DNA from: Dendrocalamus latiflorus
Lineage: Eukaryota; Streptophyta; Magnoliopsida; Poales; Poaceae
Direction: 5' to 3'
DNA: 64,000 nt
Assembly (NCBI GenBank): GCA_017311315.1
Contig: CM029640.1
Location: 13,715,740 to 13,779,739 of the forward strand
The notes beneath the pieces were generated by a model. It was not told the origin of the DNA and ran no database searches. It saw only the letters and a program-made list of their open reading frames with translations. Of this stretch, positions 34,635 through 46,991 are shown one piece after another. A program made the translations under genes and the position numbers. The stretch's first letter is position 1. Each line of letters opens with the position of its first letter.

Positions 34635-35650
34635 TCTTTCACCGATCGAACAAGGAAAAAGGGAGAAAAACAGATCTAATCTTGGGGAATTTTCCAGAGA
34701 AGGGTCTATGAGGAGCCAAGGAAAGCCGAAAACCTGCTGCCTAACTGGCGCAGTTAAAGGCCCTGCTTTTTTGCTTTTTTCCTTTTGCTTTGGTTTCTTG
34801 GAAGCCGTAATAAGCAGAGGTGTTTGAAGAAATCACTTCTTAAAATTATTTTATTAGATAGTTTTCTAAACTTAAAATCGTGATATCGATGGCTCTATCA
34901 TCCGTTGATATCTTAAAAAGTGCAGACAAAAACCATCAGTCGTAGCAAAAAAAGAAAAGGCCAATAAGACATAAATGATGATTACATTGGCGACACAGTT
35001 GAGAGCTTGCCGATTTTTTCGCGCACTACATAGCGGTGATTAAATGGATGGTACGGCCCAAGACGACACAGGCACGGTACAGCACGACCCACTTAGCCCA
35101 TCAGTCTAAATGGGTCGTGTTGTGTCAACATACGAGGCACAACCAACTGAGCTCATAGGTCGTGTCATGCCGCTCTAGACCTATTTAGCCTCATGGGGCA
35201 AGGAGGCCCGTCTAGCCCATTTTAGTACAAAAATTTTGAAAAATTGTAGTAGTTTAAAAAATATATAGAATTTAAAAAATACAAAATAAATTATTGAATT
35301 GAATTATGTACAGATATAACCATAAAAGAGACAAATATTCTAAATGTAGTAATGAGCTTTACTAATGTTTAAATGGCTGTCTCGTTTAAAACTTTGCTAA
35401 GTAAAAATTCAAGTTAAGAAAACCTTAGCAAAGAAAAGGTATAACCTATAGCTCTGCAGTGCATGTAAAAAATGAGAAAAAGTATAATATACATCGATGC
35501 TCTAAGTGTCGTCATCTATATAAAAAATATTGAAAGTGTCTACCAACTTTGTATTCTCTACAGAGTGTTGAGCTTACGAATCAGCTTGTTCATCCATCAT
35601 CTCCACTACACTACTCTCCTACTTTACTGTTTGACCAGTAGTCACAACAG
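34635..35650. other. F-box upstream region and presumed gypsy 5' LTR
   Basis: The first about 150 bp are probably the 5' UTR and promoter of the minus-strand F-box gene. A block rich in GGCCC/CGTG words near 35040-35220 resembles a common grass repeat. The end (about 35600-35648) probably is the 3' end of a gypsy 5' LTR, because a primer-binding-like site follows. The LTR start was not found. Confidence 0.35.
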
Positions 35651-35651
35651 T

Positions 35652-35670
35652 TGGTGTCGTCCATGGGGAC
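35652..35670 (+). other. Primer-binding-site-like sequence of the plus-strand gypsy
   Basis: TGGTGTCGTCCATGGGGAC lies just after a CACAACA LTR-like end and 33 bp before the gag ATG. It resembles the TGGCGTCGTCCGTGGGGA-type sites of grass gypsy elements. Confidence 0.5.
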
Positions 35671-35702
35671 GACCGAGAGCAAGCCTTGAGACTTGAGAAG
35701 TG

Positions 35703-37225
35703 ATGGCACCCAAAAAAGCTTCATCGGCAGCAAAGAAGAAGAGGAGCACAACGTCAGCGCTCGCCAACAGCAGGGCCTCTGCATCAGTGACTGGCGCGGA
35801 TGGTGACGCTGGTGTTGCGACCACCGACGTCGACACTCATGGCATGATGGCTGACCCTACTGCTGGCGCGGCGGTCAGCACTCGTATTGCCGACCGAGCT
35901 GGCGGGAGCGGTGACGTCGATGCCCGTGCCGGCATGCCCACCGACCCCGCACCTGGTGTGGGAGCGGCAGGTGGCTCTGACGGCAACATTGGCCTCGTCA
36001 CCGACCCCGGAGCCCACCTCACTAGCGCGCCGAGCAACTCTAGAGCACAAGCTGTAGTCGCCGCCAACCTGGCGGTTCGTGCCGGCGGCCTGGCAACCAC
36101 CTTGACGGTGGAAAATGCCCTGCTGATGGCCCTTGGCACGTTGCAACATGAGCTGGCAGACCTCCGCAGAGCTGTGCGGGAGATACAAGAGACTCGGAGC
36201 CAACAAATCCCGCCGGCGGTGGCAGCAGAGCCTACGCCAGAGCGGGAGGACAGCCCCGATGCCCCCACCTCTAGCCGCGTCCCACTTTGACACGTGGATC
36301 CGGAGTCCCCCCTCTTCGCGGGCCTGCAACAATCAGCGTGGCCGGAGGACTTCAAGTTCCCTACCACCATCGAGCCGTACAAAGGCAACACGGACCCCCG
36401 GGAGTTCGTGCACGTGTACAAAACCGCCATCGAAGCTGCCGGCGGGGATGACTCCACCAAGGCGAAGGGGCTACCCCTCGCGTTACAGGGAGTAGCGCTC
36501 TCTTGATTCTTTACCATAGAGCCAAACTCCATCTACACGTGGAAACAAATCCGTGACCGCCTCTACAACAACTTCCAGGGAAATTACATCGAGCGTGTTG
36601 ACGCGGTTCAACTCTTCGTTATCAAGCAAAAGCCCTTGGAAAAACTCCGAGAGTACTTCAAGCGCTTCGCCAAAGATCGTTGCCAAGTCAAGGACGTCAA
36701 TGAGACCACTATCATCAACGCGGTGATCCAGGGCCTCTGCTTAGGGCCACTGCCCGAGTACAATGCGCGCAAGCTAATAAAGACAGTGGCCAAGCTCTTT
36801 GACAAGATGGAAGAGTACGCGAGGGCGGAGGAAGACGCACAACGGTGCAGGGGCAATGACTCCGACACCAATCAAGCGGAGGACTTATTGAAGAGCGCCT
36901 CCAAGCGTAGGCAAGAATCCTCGAAGGACATCTCCGAGCACAAGGACACCTCCAACTATGCAAGACCCGTCGAATGACAAGCCCAAACACAACCAGCGTA
37001 GATCCCAGAAGGCCCGCTATGTCTTCGATATCAAGGGCAGCTCCGTGAACAACGCCCCCACCGGCCGAGGGTGAGGTCGCAGAGGCCAGGGACGAGGGTG
37101 TGGCCGGGCCAGGACGATAGACCCCGTGCGGAGGAAGACCATCAACACTATGGCCTGTGGTGCGAAGTGCATGGCCACGGCGATCACCTCACGTGGACAT
37201 GCACCACCATCGCGACGCTTCATTA
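35703..37225 (+). pseudogene. Ty3/gypsy gag, broken
   Basis: The gag starts at ATG 35703 (MAPKKASSAAKKK) with an Ala/Gly/Thr-rich low-complexity N-terminus. A retrotransposon gag domain follows at about 36340-36700 (EDFKFPTTIEPYKGNTDPRE; LREYFKRFAKDRCQV). A CCHC-like end (WCEVHGHGDHLTWTC) lies at about 37158-37202. Stops at TGA 36288-36290 and TGA 36504-36506 and a frameshift near 36975 break it. No protease, RT or integrase follows, so the element is truncated near 37.2 kb. Confidence 0.8.
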
Positions 37226-38880
37226 GAGCGTCGCCAGGGATAGAGCCCTAGAAGTGGGGCCACCAGTGGTGGCCTACGTGCAACAGCCCCAAGAGGGCCC
37301 CTTGCGGATACAGGCCCTGGAGGGAGTCCAGAGGGGGCTCTTCGCTGGAGTTTTTGTCGGCGCAGCAACAGAAGGCTTACGCGCATCGACTCCACCACGT
37401 GGTGGCATATCCAGCACAAACATCGCTGGCGTGGGCGCAGCACAACATTACCTTCATGCCTACCGATGTAGAGGGCCTAATCGGCTAGTCATATGGGCGT
37501 GGCGTCGTGCTTACGCTGCTAGTCATACATTATGCCGGGGGGAGCGCCTTGGGAGGCCAGCCACATCAGCAAATTTGCAAAAAGCCCTCTAATTTTTGTA
37601 AAATCACGTTCAGGTCCTCAGTTCTTGTTCTTGCAAAAAGACCCCTACCACATCTTTTTTCTCAAAAACCCCCTCCACTTCTTTGAAATTGCGTATAGGT
37701 CCTCGCATTTCCATGAAGGCCCTCCTTTTGCAGGATAGCACCTCGTGGTTTTCCAAAATTACGTATGGATCCTCGTTTAATTGTGTACAAGTCCTTATAG
37801 GTCCTCAGTTTTTTGCGGAATAGGCTTTCGATTTTTCTGAAATTACGCACGTATCCTCGATTTTTTAGAAAAACTTTCCCGTGAATTGTTATCTCTTTTA
37901 CTTCGGTTCACATAGTAGCTAGCGTGATGTGGCACCGCGCTTACGCTACTAGTATATATGAAACGAGAAAGAAAAAAAGAGGGAAATGGATGTAATCTGT
38001 GTGTGTGGTACGATGCATATCTGTTGATTCCGGGCAGGCTGAGGCATGGAACGCATAGCGCATACTGAACTTGTTTTTTTGGTTTATAACATGTAGTTTA
38101 TAACTTTTGGACTGTTTATAAGAGAGAGTATGCAGTAATAGAAATTTATATACAGTTTTGGTTGATATAAATGAAGTTGTTACGGTGCGTACTGCAATTA
38201 ACTTATAGACCCTAATTTAAAAAGACACTCAATTTGAAAGTTAGTCACTAAAAAAGTCTAAAAATAGCTTTTAAAAACCGAAAAGAAAATGTCCATTAGC
38301 TTATGCTGTCACTGGTGTTATGATTGAGGCCCAGTTGAATATGTTTCTCATTTAGAGACCTCTAATGGACAAGTACGCATGTTAATTAGGGGGCAAAAAC
38401 CACCGGACAAGAAATTGTGCCTCACGTCCATGCGTGTACGTATTTGAAGGTTTGAGCCAAAATGCATTTTCTCTCGTCTCACAAGAAAAAAAGAGTGGCC
38501 AAAATCATTCTACATAACAAGCGGTTGGACAAAACTTGCATGTTGTAGTCCATGTACTGTTAAGGCACGCTGTGTACGGTTATATAATTCAAGCACATAG
38601 TTCCATGGGATTTTATTTTTTTATGTATATTTTCTATATGGGTATCACTACTCCTAAAAGATTTTCCAATATCAAGGTCCATTTGGAATGTAAGAGGAAT
38701 CTTCTACGCTTTTTTTAGGAAAACAAATTAATTTCCATGGGATTCATGAAAAGGTCCCGTGTTCAAATAGGGCCGGAGAAGAGAACTACACCATATATCA
38801 TTTCCTGAGAGATTATTCGTGGCATTATCACAGGCATGGGCATTAGCTATAGGCATGCATAAACATACCAATATCCAATG
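37226..38880. other. Intergenic, with a degenerate phrase repeat at 37565-37875
   Basis: No gene is recognised. Between 37565 and 37875 the phrase GCAAAAAGACCC / GAAATTACGTATAGGTCCTCG recurs about five times at irregular 50-70 bp spacing, as in decayed terminal arrays of DNA transposons. The remainder is AT-rich and unremarkable. Confidence 0.4.
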
Positions 38881-38942
38881 CATCTGCATCCTGTAGGAGT
38901 ACGATTCGGGGCATCTACATCCAGGAGGAGTACGATTCGGGG
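38881..38942 (+). repeat. Tandem duplication, 31 bp x 2
   Basis: CATCTGCATCC... at 38881-38911 and CATCTACATCC... at 38912-38942 share the right half GGAGTACGATTCGGGG exactly and differ at four positions in the left half. Confidence 0.85.
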
Positions 38943-39149
38943 CCATACGAGAGGGATACAGACACCAACGTGCATGTTGGAGCACACTGCAGACGCAACG
39001 CCATCAGCGTTCGCATGCCGGGAACCACAGGACTGGTCGATCTCGCGCAGTTCATGGGACGTGCTGACAACAATGCAGGTTGGACGAAGCCAAGCGGCAC
39101 GGAATGGGACGGGAAAACTACTCGGAGCTAAGATCCTTTGGGGGCAAAT

Positions 39150-41707
39150 TGCAACACCCCGCCCATTCTCTGGGCCAAGATGCTACCACTTCTGCATACT
39201 CTTACCAATTCATCAACACTAAAAGAATTTAAGCTAACATTGAATTTATTTATATTACTACGTTCAGATACATCATAGCATTTCTAGTGATTACTCTAGC
39301 CTAACAAAGCTAAAGTACACTGACAATAGTGGTACAAAAGTACTGCTAGTTTGTGTCGGTTATTCATGTGCTACTCCCGCCCGCGCTTAACATCCTCAAC
39401 GGTCACCTAAAAACAACAACGAAGCAAGGGTGAGTCCACCGACTCAGCAAGTACAAAACAAAATCGCAAATAACAGGTTCATTCATTAGACCATAATCAT
39501 TCCAGTTTCATTAACCACTTTACCCTTTAACCACTTCACGCCCCGACAAACTATTCATCATGCACATGCACTTTTCTCTTATCTCTTTTGGTTCTCATTA
39601 ACCGATCGTTATGTATATGTCCATGCACATGCTCATGCACTTCTTTCTCATCTCTTTAGTCTATACCGGTATAGCAGAGTGTGCACCCGTCGATGCTCAC
39701 CCAAGCCCGCCCTATTTCATGCGGAGACCTCAAGCCTGTCCTGTTTCATACGGGGACCTCAGTAGCCCGTAACTATCATACGAGGACCTCAACTCCACTC
39801 CCGTGGAGCGTCCACTCAACATGGACCAATGCTATCTCTTTTCATGTCATGCATGCAATGCAAGTTCTCCGACTACGCATAACAACATGACATGTCTCAA
39901 CATTTACCGTGCAACATTTCTCAGTATGCAGTCCAAGTATAATCAACTTACCCCAACATGGTAAGCAAGGCTTCATCCGGAAATATTTAACATACCTCAA
40001 CACGGTAAGCAGTGCATCATTATCCAATTTAATCGAAATCACTACCCGAATTCACCGCTTTACAATGCACTTACCTGGTTAGCCTCGGGGATGACGCGTG
40101 GACGGCTTCGCCCCGGGACCTCCACCTGCGTACATATCCACCCGACTCAATGGCAAAACAAAGATCCAGAGCTTTAACGGATAACAACGTCCCTAAGCTC
40201 GTATCCCGATCTTGGGTGTGAACGCACGGGTTTTGAGGGATTTGTCGCGCAGGTGCCGAACCCCTTTTTCTCTCTCTCTCTCTCTTTCTTTTCTCCTCTT
40301 TTCTTTTCTTTCTCTTTTTTTTTCTTTTCCCCTTTCTTTTTTTCCTATTTTCTTTTCTTTCTTTTCTTCTTTCCTTCTCTTACCCAGCCCTCTCTCTCCT
40401 CCCTACCTCTTTTGGCCGAACCGGCTTGGCCTCTTCTTCCCCAAACCTCCTCTCTCTCCCCCCATTCTAGCCGAATGGGCCTCCACCTCCTCCTCACACG
40501 CATCAGGCGGCGCGGTGGTGCAGGGATGCGTCGGCCTCCCCTCCCCTCTCCGCCGGCCATTGGGGCGCCGCCGGCCTTCCCCGCCTCCTCGGCTCCCCCT
40601 CCACCCCTCACTCTCTCGCCTGGGGGCGGCGCGGAGGCGCGCGGCCGTGCGGGAGGCTTGCCGGCCCTGCGGCTCGCCGGCCCCGGCCCTCTCTCTCTCC
40701 GCCGACCCCCCTCCTACCTTCTCCCCTCGCGCGCAGCCGAGCGGCCGGGCCCCCTCCCTGGGCGACGCGGTGGCGCACGGGTGCGCCGGCTGCCGGGCCG
40801 CCGCCTTCTCCTGCGCAGCCCCCACCCTCTCCCTCTCTCTTTTGTGCGAGTGCTCCTATGGCGAGGCGGAGCGCGCACGGCCCCGAGCTCGTCGCTGATG
40901 GCTCCACCGCCTCCCCCTATTTCTAGCTTTTGTTAACCTTCCCTTTCAGGGTGTGTGCGCTCTGGTGGTGTTTCGTGGAATGGATGCTAAGCCGCGATAT
41001 GGGTGCGCCTGAAGGAGAGATGGGGATGACCTGCTCGCTTGCTACCGTCGGCTTGCGGTCGGGTGGACGTCCAGCCCTCTTAGAGTGCCTTGGCCGTCGA
41101 TGAAGGCTCCGCTTCGATTGCCATCGCCTTGACTCCTTCGTCCTCGCGCTCCTCTCCTCAGGCTCCTTCTCCCCTAGCTCTTGTTTGGCTGACTTACCCT
41201 TGGATGAGGAAAGAGATGGTGGGATTACTACTTGGTGTCTCAGTTGGGGAAAGGATGGTGAAATGAGGCATTGGCCTCACGGTTGGAGAATGAAAATGGC
41301 TTTGCTATGAGGTGCTGGCTTTATATGGGGGCTGCCCTCTAAATGACCGAAACGCCCTCGCTTAATGCCCATGCCCCTCTCACACACTTGGCTGCCCAAG
41401 GGCATTTTGGTCCACGGCCGTTGGCTTTGGGGTCTTTACCGTAGCGGTAAGTCGGTAAAAAGGTAAGATAGAATTTGTCGGATGATGAACACCCGAAACG
41501 CGAGACGGTGCCGACTGTCCCTAGGCGGTCCGGGAACCTCTGGGAGCGCTAATTATACGGCTCTCTAGACGGTGCCGACCGTCCTGGGATGGTCTGGGAA
41601 CCTCTGGGCACGATACTAAATCGACACTCTAAAAGTCAATGGGTCTGACGGCAAACTTCGCTCCTTAATCGCTATCATTTTCCATCATGCATATTTGGGG
41701 TATTACA
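39150..41707 (-). mobile_element. Solo LTR, 2.56 kb, TSD CAAAT, minus orientation
   Basis: On the minus strand it begins TGTAATACCCCAAATATG at 41707 and ends GGGGTGTTGCA at 39150. It is flanked by CAAAT at 39145-39149 and 41708-41712. No internal region is left. The polypyrimidine run (about 40265-40400) and the GC-rich stretch to 40936 yield long Pro/Arg/Gly-rich open frames that are compositional. Confidence 0.93.
41320..41326 (-). promoter_or_regulatory. TATA-like box of the minus-strand solo LTR
   Basis: The minus strand reads CCCCCATATAAAGCC, about 385 bp into the LTR and followed by GC-rich leader, as in grass gypsy LTR promoters. Confidence 0.4.
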
Positions 41708-41795
41708 CAAATACGCATGTGTATACCTCCACTGTGTCCACTCGCCTAGTATCCTAAAAGCGGGAGGAATCCCTGGCCTCCCGGTGTCCCACGTT

Positions 41796-43215
41796 TAGGA
41801 CTGTTCGTTCAGTTTTTTCGGTTTATACGGTTCGGTAAGTACAGTTTGATCGGTAAATACGGTTTTAGTATTTCGGGAAATACGGTATTTTCTAGAATAC
41901 GGTGTGGTATCGGTAAATACCATTTTATTTCGGTACGGTATCGGTTAATACCAATTTTACCAAAGTTTACGCGAATTGCTAAACGTTAATGTCATCTCCA
42001 AGACTCCAATTCTCCGTTCTAGAATAAGAAATTCAGAAATACAGCAACAACAATAGCATTATAGAAGTCGGACAGCAACAGGCAATAGCAGACTTGCATG
42101 TAGCATCAGCAATACAGCATCACTGGCTTCACTGCATCAGTACATCACATATACTTCTCATATACTGTCAGTATATGGCACTCAGCCACTCAGAATCTGT
42201 CTTGTGTGAGACTTGTGAATCTTGTAAACGACATGCAGTGTAAAATCAACAGAAATATCTCCACATGGTGACATGGACCAAACCTCATTATACAACTCCC
42301 AAAAGGAAAAACAACAGAAACAAAAAGTGCATGCTGGTAATGTTTATATTCTGAAAAGGAATTTAAGAGCCATCGCCCATCAGTAATGAGAGAACTACCT
42401 TGTCTGTTCCAAAATACTGAACTATATTCTCATGCTCCAAACGACTCAAGAGGGATATCTCCTGAAACCAAATGATTAACAACTATTCTCAGTAAAACTT
42501 GAGAAACATCAATGCTTGCTTGGATGTTAAATATAACCAGGGTATCTCCTCAAAAGATAATATATAACCATGGTAGAGTAATAAGTTAATAACAAACATA
42601 ATGTTTGAAGTGGGGTAACCAGAGGTGGTGGAGGCGCGGAGCACCGGAGCCAGAGGCGGAGGCGTGGAGCACCGGAGGTGGCGGAGGCGAGGAGCACCGG
42701 AGCCGGAAGTGGCGGAGACGCGGAGCACCCGAGGAGGCGGAGGCGCAGAGCACCGGAGGTGGCGGAGGCGCAGAGCAGTGGAGCACCGAAGGAGGCGGAG
42801 GCGCAGAGCAGTGGAGCACCGAAGGAGCCTGGGACTGGGGGGCGGAGGCGCGGAGCACCGAAGGAGGCGGAGCGGCGAGCGGCGGAGCGCTAGGGTTACG
42901 AGTTACGATCCGTCAGCGGATCTGGCGAGGCGAGGGCCGAGGGGATCTGGTGAGGCGAGGCGAGTGGATCTGGACTGCTGGTGGGCCATCGGACCGAGAC
43001 CGCACAGGCACAGAAAAAACCAAGACCGCACGGGCTGTTCGGTTTTTTTGGGAAATTCGGTTTTCCCTCAATTTTACCGAAAAAACCGAATCAGAGAAAT
43101 GCCACATTTCTAGCTACCGAACCGAATACCGAAAACCGGTCAAACCGAGTTGACTGGTTCGGTTCGGTTTTTTTGGTACGGTTTTTTCGGTTCGGTTTGA
43201 AACTGCACAGCCCTA
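41796..43215. mobile_element. hAT-type element, 1.42 kb, 8-bp TSD, with internal minisatellite
   Basis: The ends are TAGGACTGTTCG (41796) and the complement of TAGGGCTGTGCA (ending 43215). They are flanked by CCCACGTT at 41788-41795 and 43216-43223. Both subterminal regions are filled with GGTTCGGTTTTTTCGG / CGGTAAATACGG motifs in opposite orientation, probably transposase-binding repeats. No hAT transposase is encoded. The interior contains AT-rich DNA and a GC-rich minisatellite. Confidence 0.92.
42617..42890. repeat. GC-rich minisatellite inside the hAT element
   Basis: Around ten units of about 24-33 bp are built from GGAGGCGCGGAGCACCGGAG-like words. Open frames run through it in several phases on both strands (Arg/Ala/Gly-rich), so coding is doubtful. 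Confidence 0.8.
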
Positions 43216-46051
43216 CCCACGTTCCCCATTTTGCTCCCGAAGTCACGGCCGCCCCGCTTCACTTGCATTGTTCTTTTTTTTCATGTGTCTCAAGTCGATG
43301 AACTGGATTGGAGCTCCAGTACGTTGGCTTCTACCTTCCATCTCCTGCTTCGTGTTGCCAGTTCGTAGGTTCACGCTCATCCTTTTTCCCCTCTCCTGCT
43401 AGATTAAGCATGTCCAGCTTTGTCTGTCTATGTGCCTGAGTTTCAACGTGTGCACAAGTGTTTCATGAAATTACTATGAAACCATTTGGTGTATATTGAG
43501 TTATGGTTTCATGGTTTGTGCACGCTAGATGTTTGATTAGTTGCCCATAAGAATTCGGGTGAACCTTTTGGGTTCTTGAACTGCACAAAGTCAGTTTGCT
43601 GTTGTCTAAATAGTTGTTCATTGGCTAGATGAATTAAAGGGAATCGTTAATTATAGATGCACATAAACCATTATGAATCGCGCCTATCCTTTGGTAATTT
43701 TGTTTTGTTAGCTTGCAACACATCTGCAAATCATTCAAATTTGCACTTGGGCCCTCACCCGGGTTGCTCACTTGTTGTACTCCTTGAAGATGCCAGGTTT
43801 GATGCTACGACATTTGGAGTGGTGAGTGGTGACTGCTTCAAAGTAAAAGTTAGTTATGTGATTGAAGGATAAAGATTTAGAGTTTTCTTATTTAATTTTT
43901 GTCTATTTGCAAATTTTCTCCTTCTTTATCATCGAAGTAAGAAGAAAGTGGAGTAGGTATGACTGTAGACACATCTACTGATTTAGAATTATCAAAAGGA
44001 CCAGATGATAATATGTTTTTCTATTAAGCTCCCCACGGTAGTTTAGACCTTACAATAAAATTTTAAATGCTAAATGTTTATATTTGGTCGTTTATGAAAC
44101 ACATGTGTCCTTCATTTTCAAGCATGGGTGTAGGCAACCTATGATTTGGCTGAGGGGCCAATAATTATTTCATGTTAATTTGTTGTGATGAACATATTCG
44201 GTTTCAGGTGGTGACCCCACCTGTTTTCCTCGTGTTTATGACTACTTGCCTAGGTTTATGCTGGACTTCATCGACCTAGATCTCATGTAGCAGCAAGATT
44301 TATGATATAATTTCTTAGTGTTCCTGACGACAAGCCTAAAAAGTCTAATATTAGGTCAGCCTTTCGCCACTACTATAAATTTTCTTTGTAAGCTTATTCA
44401 AATTAATTAGCTAATGTAGATGGCAAGCTAAATGCAGCATATCTATAATGTAGATTTAGCGAAATAGAAGCTAAAGCCATTGGTTTCAACATGACATAAA
44501 GGGTGTGACACTCTTTCAAATAGCACCTGCCCACATAACTCTATGTATTGTGTGATACTGTATCTTGCAACAGTTATCTGGAAAGAAAGCACACAATTCT
44601 GAGGTTGATTATAGTTTAACTATTGATGTGTTGTTTATAGGACCAAGAAACAAATGTAGTTTTCGAACTTCCTGCTCCTTCTGCAGCCATCCATTTGGAA
44701 AGCTTGACAAATGAGAAAAGCTTTCATCGTAATTCTATATTTTGTTTTCTAACTTTCTTTTGCATCTTATTCCCCCTGTTTTAGGATTTCACTGTTTGTA
44801 CAAAAAGGTAGAATTGTTATCTTTTCATTTATCTTTCTGCGCAGCTTTTTATACTCGGTGCATTAGAGATTTATTTTCATTGGTTCTATATACCAATAGT
44901 AACCATTTTCCCTGCAAGTGAAATTGTAAATGCGGTGTAAAATTGTAAATGTAGTGTGTGCATGCTTCCTTTCAATAACAATGCAATCTAACGACATGTG
45001 ATGCAAGCGCAAATTCTTCTGCAGTGTACCATGCTGATCAAGACCTCATACGAAAGGATATCACTAGAGACAGTTATGAAAGGTAGGATTTCGATCTTTC
45101 TGTTGTTGTTAGTGCTATGATGACAGCTATGATTATTTAAGAATTTTTATTAAGGTGAACTCTGTCTAGAAAGTTAGGAAGTCACAGTTGCTCGCTGTTA
45201 GTGCCATAGTGATTGCTTTGTGTTGGTATCATCGATACTATTCTTTATTTCCTTTCCTTCTCAAACTAAAAGTTGTTCTTTCTTTCCAGGCAACAAGAGA
45301 AGTAAAAGAATCAGAAGTAATAGCATCTGAGGTGAGCTTCCCTCATTGTCAGGTTATGCTTACTTCTGATTTTGGAAGTAATACTATTTTTTGAATATTT
45401 AGTCTTCTAATATGGAAAATTTTTATCAGATCTCATTTGCAAACCATGTCCATGGATCTCATGCCAAACTAGATAACTATTACTCGAGAAATATTTTTTT
45501 ATTTTTTTTTATTTTTTTTAAGATAAGGATACAAGATCCGGCCTCTATATCCACTTGGGATATACACAGCCAAAAGTTACACGAGCTCTTAGGCTCAAAG
45601 CCTCAAAACTGAGGAGCAACAAACAACAAGAAAGAGATCTTTAGGACTATGAAAAAGCTAGAAAGACTAAGTTTCAGAACTTCTTCTCCGTCCTTGCTTT
45701 CAACCAAGCCCCTAACCTCATCCAGCTGAGCCATCCAAACTTCGGTCTACTTTGCGTGAAGATAAATCTCCGAGGCGACGTCTCCAAGGAGGCGACGAGG
45801 GTCGCCGACGCCGCCCGCCTCACCGAGACAAGGCTTTCACCTAGAGAACAGAATACATGAGTGCTATGGAGTGTCATGACAACCCTCCAGGAAGGAAAAT
45901 GGCGTCCAAAGACGTCATAATTATCGAGACCGGTAGGATCACCGGCAAGGCTTTCGCCAGCACCTCCACAGCAACCCATGCACTACCCACACACAAAATA
46001 GACCTCCACCAGCGCACCGGAGTCCTGCACGCCTCAAGGCCATGGCATAGC

Positions 46052-46991
46052 TGTTGAAAATATAAGCACATGTAGGTTCAATTTATTCCATAAATAAATC
46101 ATGACATCATGCACGCAAAATAACAGAACCATCACAGGCATAAAAGATCTAGACATGTAAACCAGGAAACTGTACATGAACAGATCTAATACAGAGAACA
46201 TGACTGTTACGTACCGATGGTTCTGTTCTGATCGGTTTGCCGATGTAGACGCCGCAGGCACGGTGAGGATGACACGAAGTCGATGACGATTCGCCGAAGC
46301 CGAACGACGAGGAAGACGAGCCAGAGATACAGCGAGCAGTCGCGCAGAGCGCTTCCCAAAAACCTTATTCGCCCTCTCCCGGTGCAGGACTTCGAAGGCG
46401 ACGGTTCCGGAGACCTGCTCTCCCGAACTACAGTGCACGTCGGCGGACAGGACGGAGTAGGCTACGTGGGACGGCGCAGCACAATGGATGGAGGAGGCAA
46501 AACCCTAGATTGATTGTCGCATATGCTGTATGGAGGCGGCGACTCCGTATTTATAGAAAACCAGGACGCGTGATCAAGACGCCTGCACGTTCTCCATATC
46601 TCGTAACCGAACCGGATTAGTCACGCGTAACCGATCCGGATTCACCGCCACTCAAAACAGCAAAATAAAACTGCAAAAGGAAGCCGCGTATGCGCAAGCA
46701 CCTGGAGCCAATTTTGGCGGACCATTCACGCAGGTGCCGTGCGCCCGCCCCCCCCCCCCGGCCCGGCGAGGTGAGGCGAGGCGAGCGAGCGCGCGCGTGT
46801 CATCCTCTAGTTCTCTCTCACACATGCCTCAAGTGGCTAGGAGTGCACCATCCCTTTTAAGGTGGTCTTCCTCTCCTAGAACTAGCAATATGGTACTAAA
46901 GGTCACATGCATGCCTCCTTTGCATGAGTGGGCCTTTGAGATTTAATAGGAATTATTCTTATTATATGGGCTTGGCCCACATAATCCAACA
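46052..46991 (-). mobile_element. Solo LTR, 940 bp, TSD ATAGC, minus orientation
   Basis: On the minus strand it begins TGTTGGATTATGTGGGCC and ends TATTTTCAACA. It is flanked by ATAGC at 46047-46051 and 46992-46996. The size and start suit a copia LTR. No internal part remains. A C/G homopolymer run lies at about 46749-46760. Confidence 0.93.
46549..46556 (-). promoter_or_regulatory. TATA-like box of the 940-bp solo LTR
   Basis: The minus strand reads TCTATAAATACGGAGTC, an orthodox plant TATA box in LTR orientation, about 440 bp into the LTR. Confidence 0.5.

Noticed and set aside
40212..40936. Long open frames in the polypyrimidine and GC-rich region
   Set aside because: Located inside a solo LTR, low-complexity, open on both strands, no recognisable domain.
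42605..43153. 182-codon Arg/Gly-rich frame in the hAT element
   Set aside because: It runs through a minisatellite open in several frames, then into the TIR-proximal repeats; coding is unlikely.
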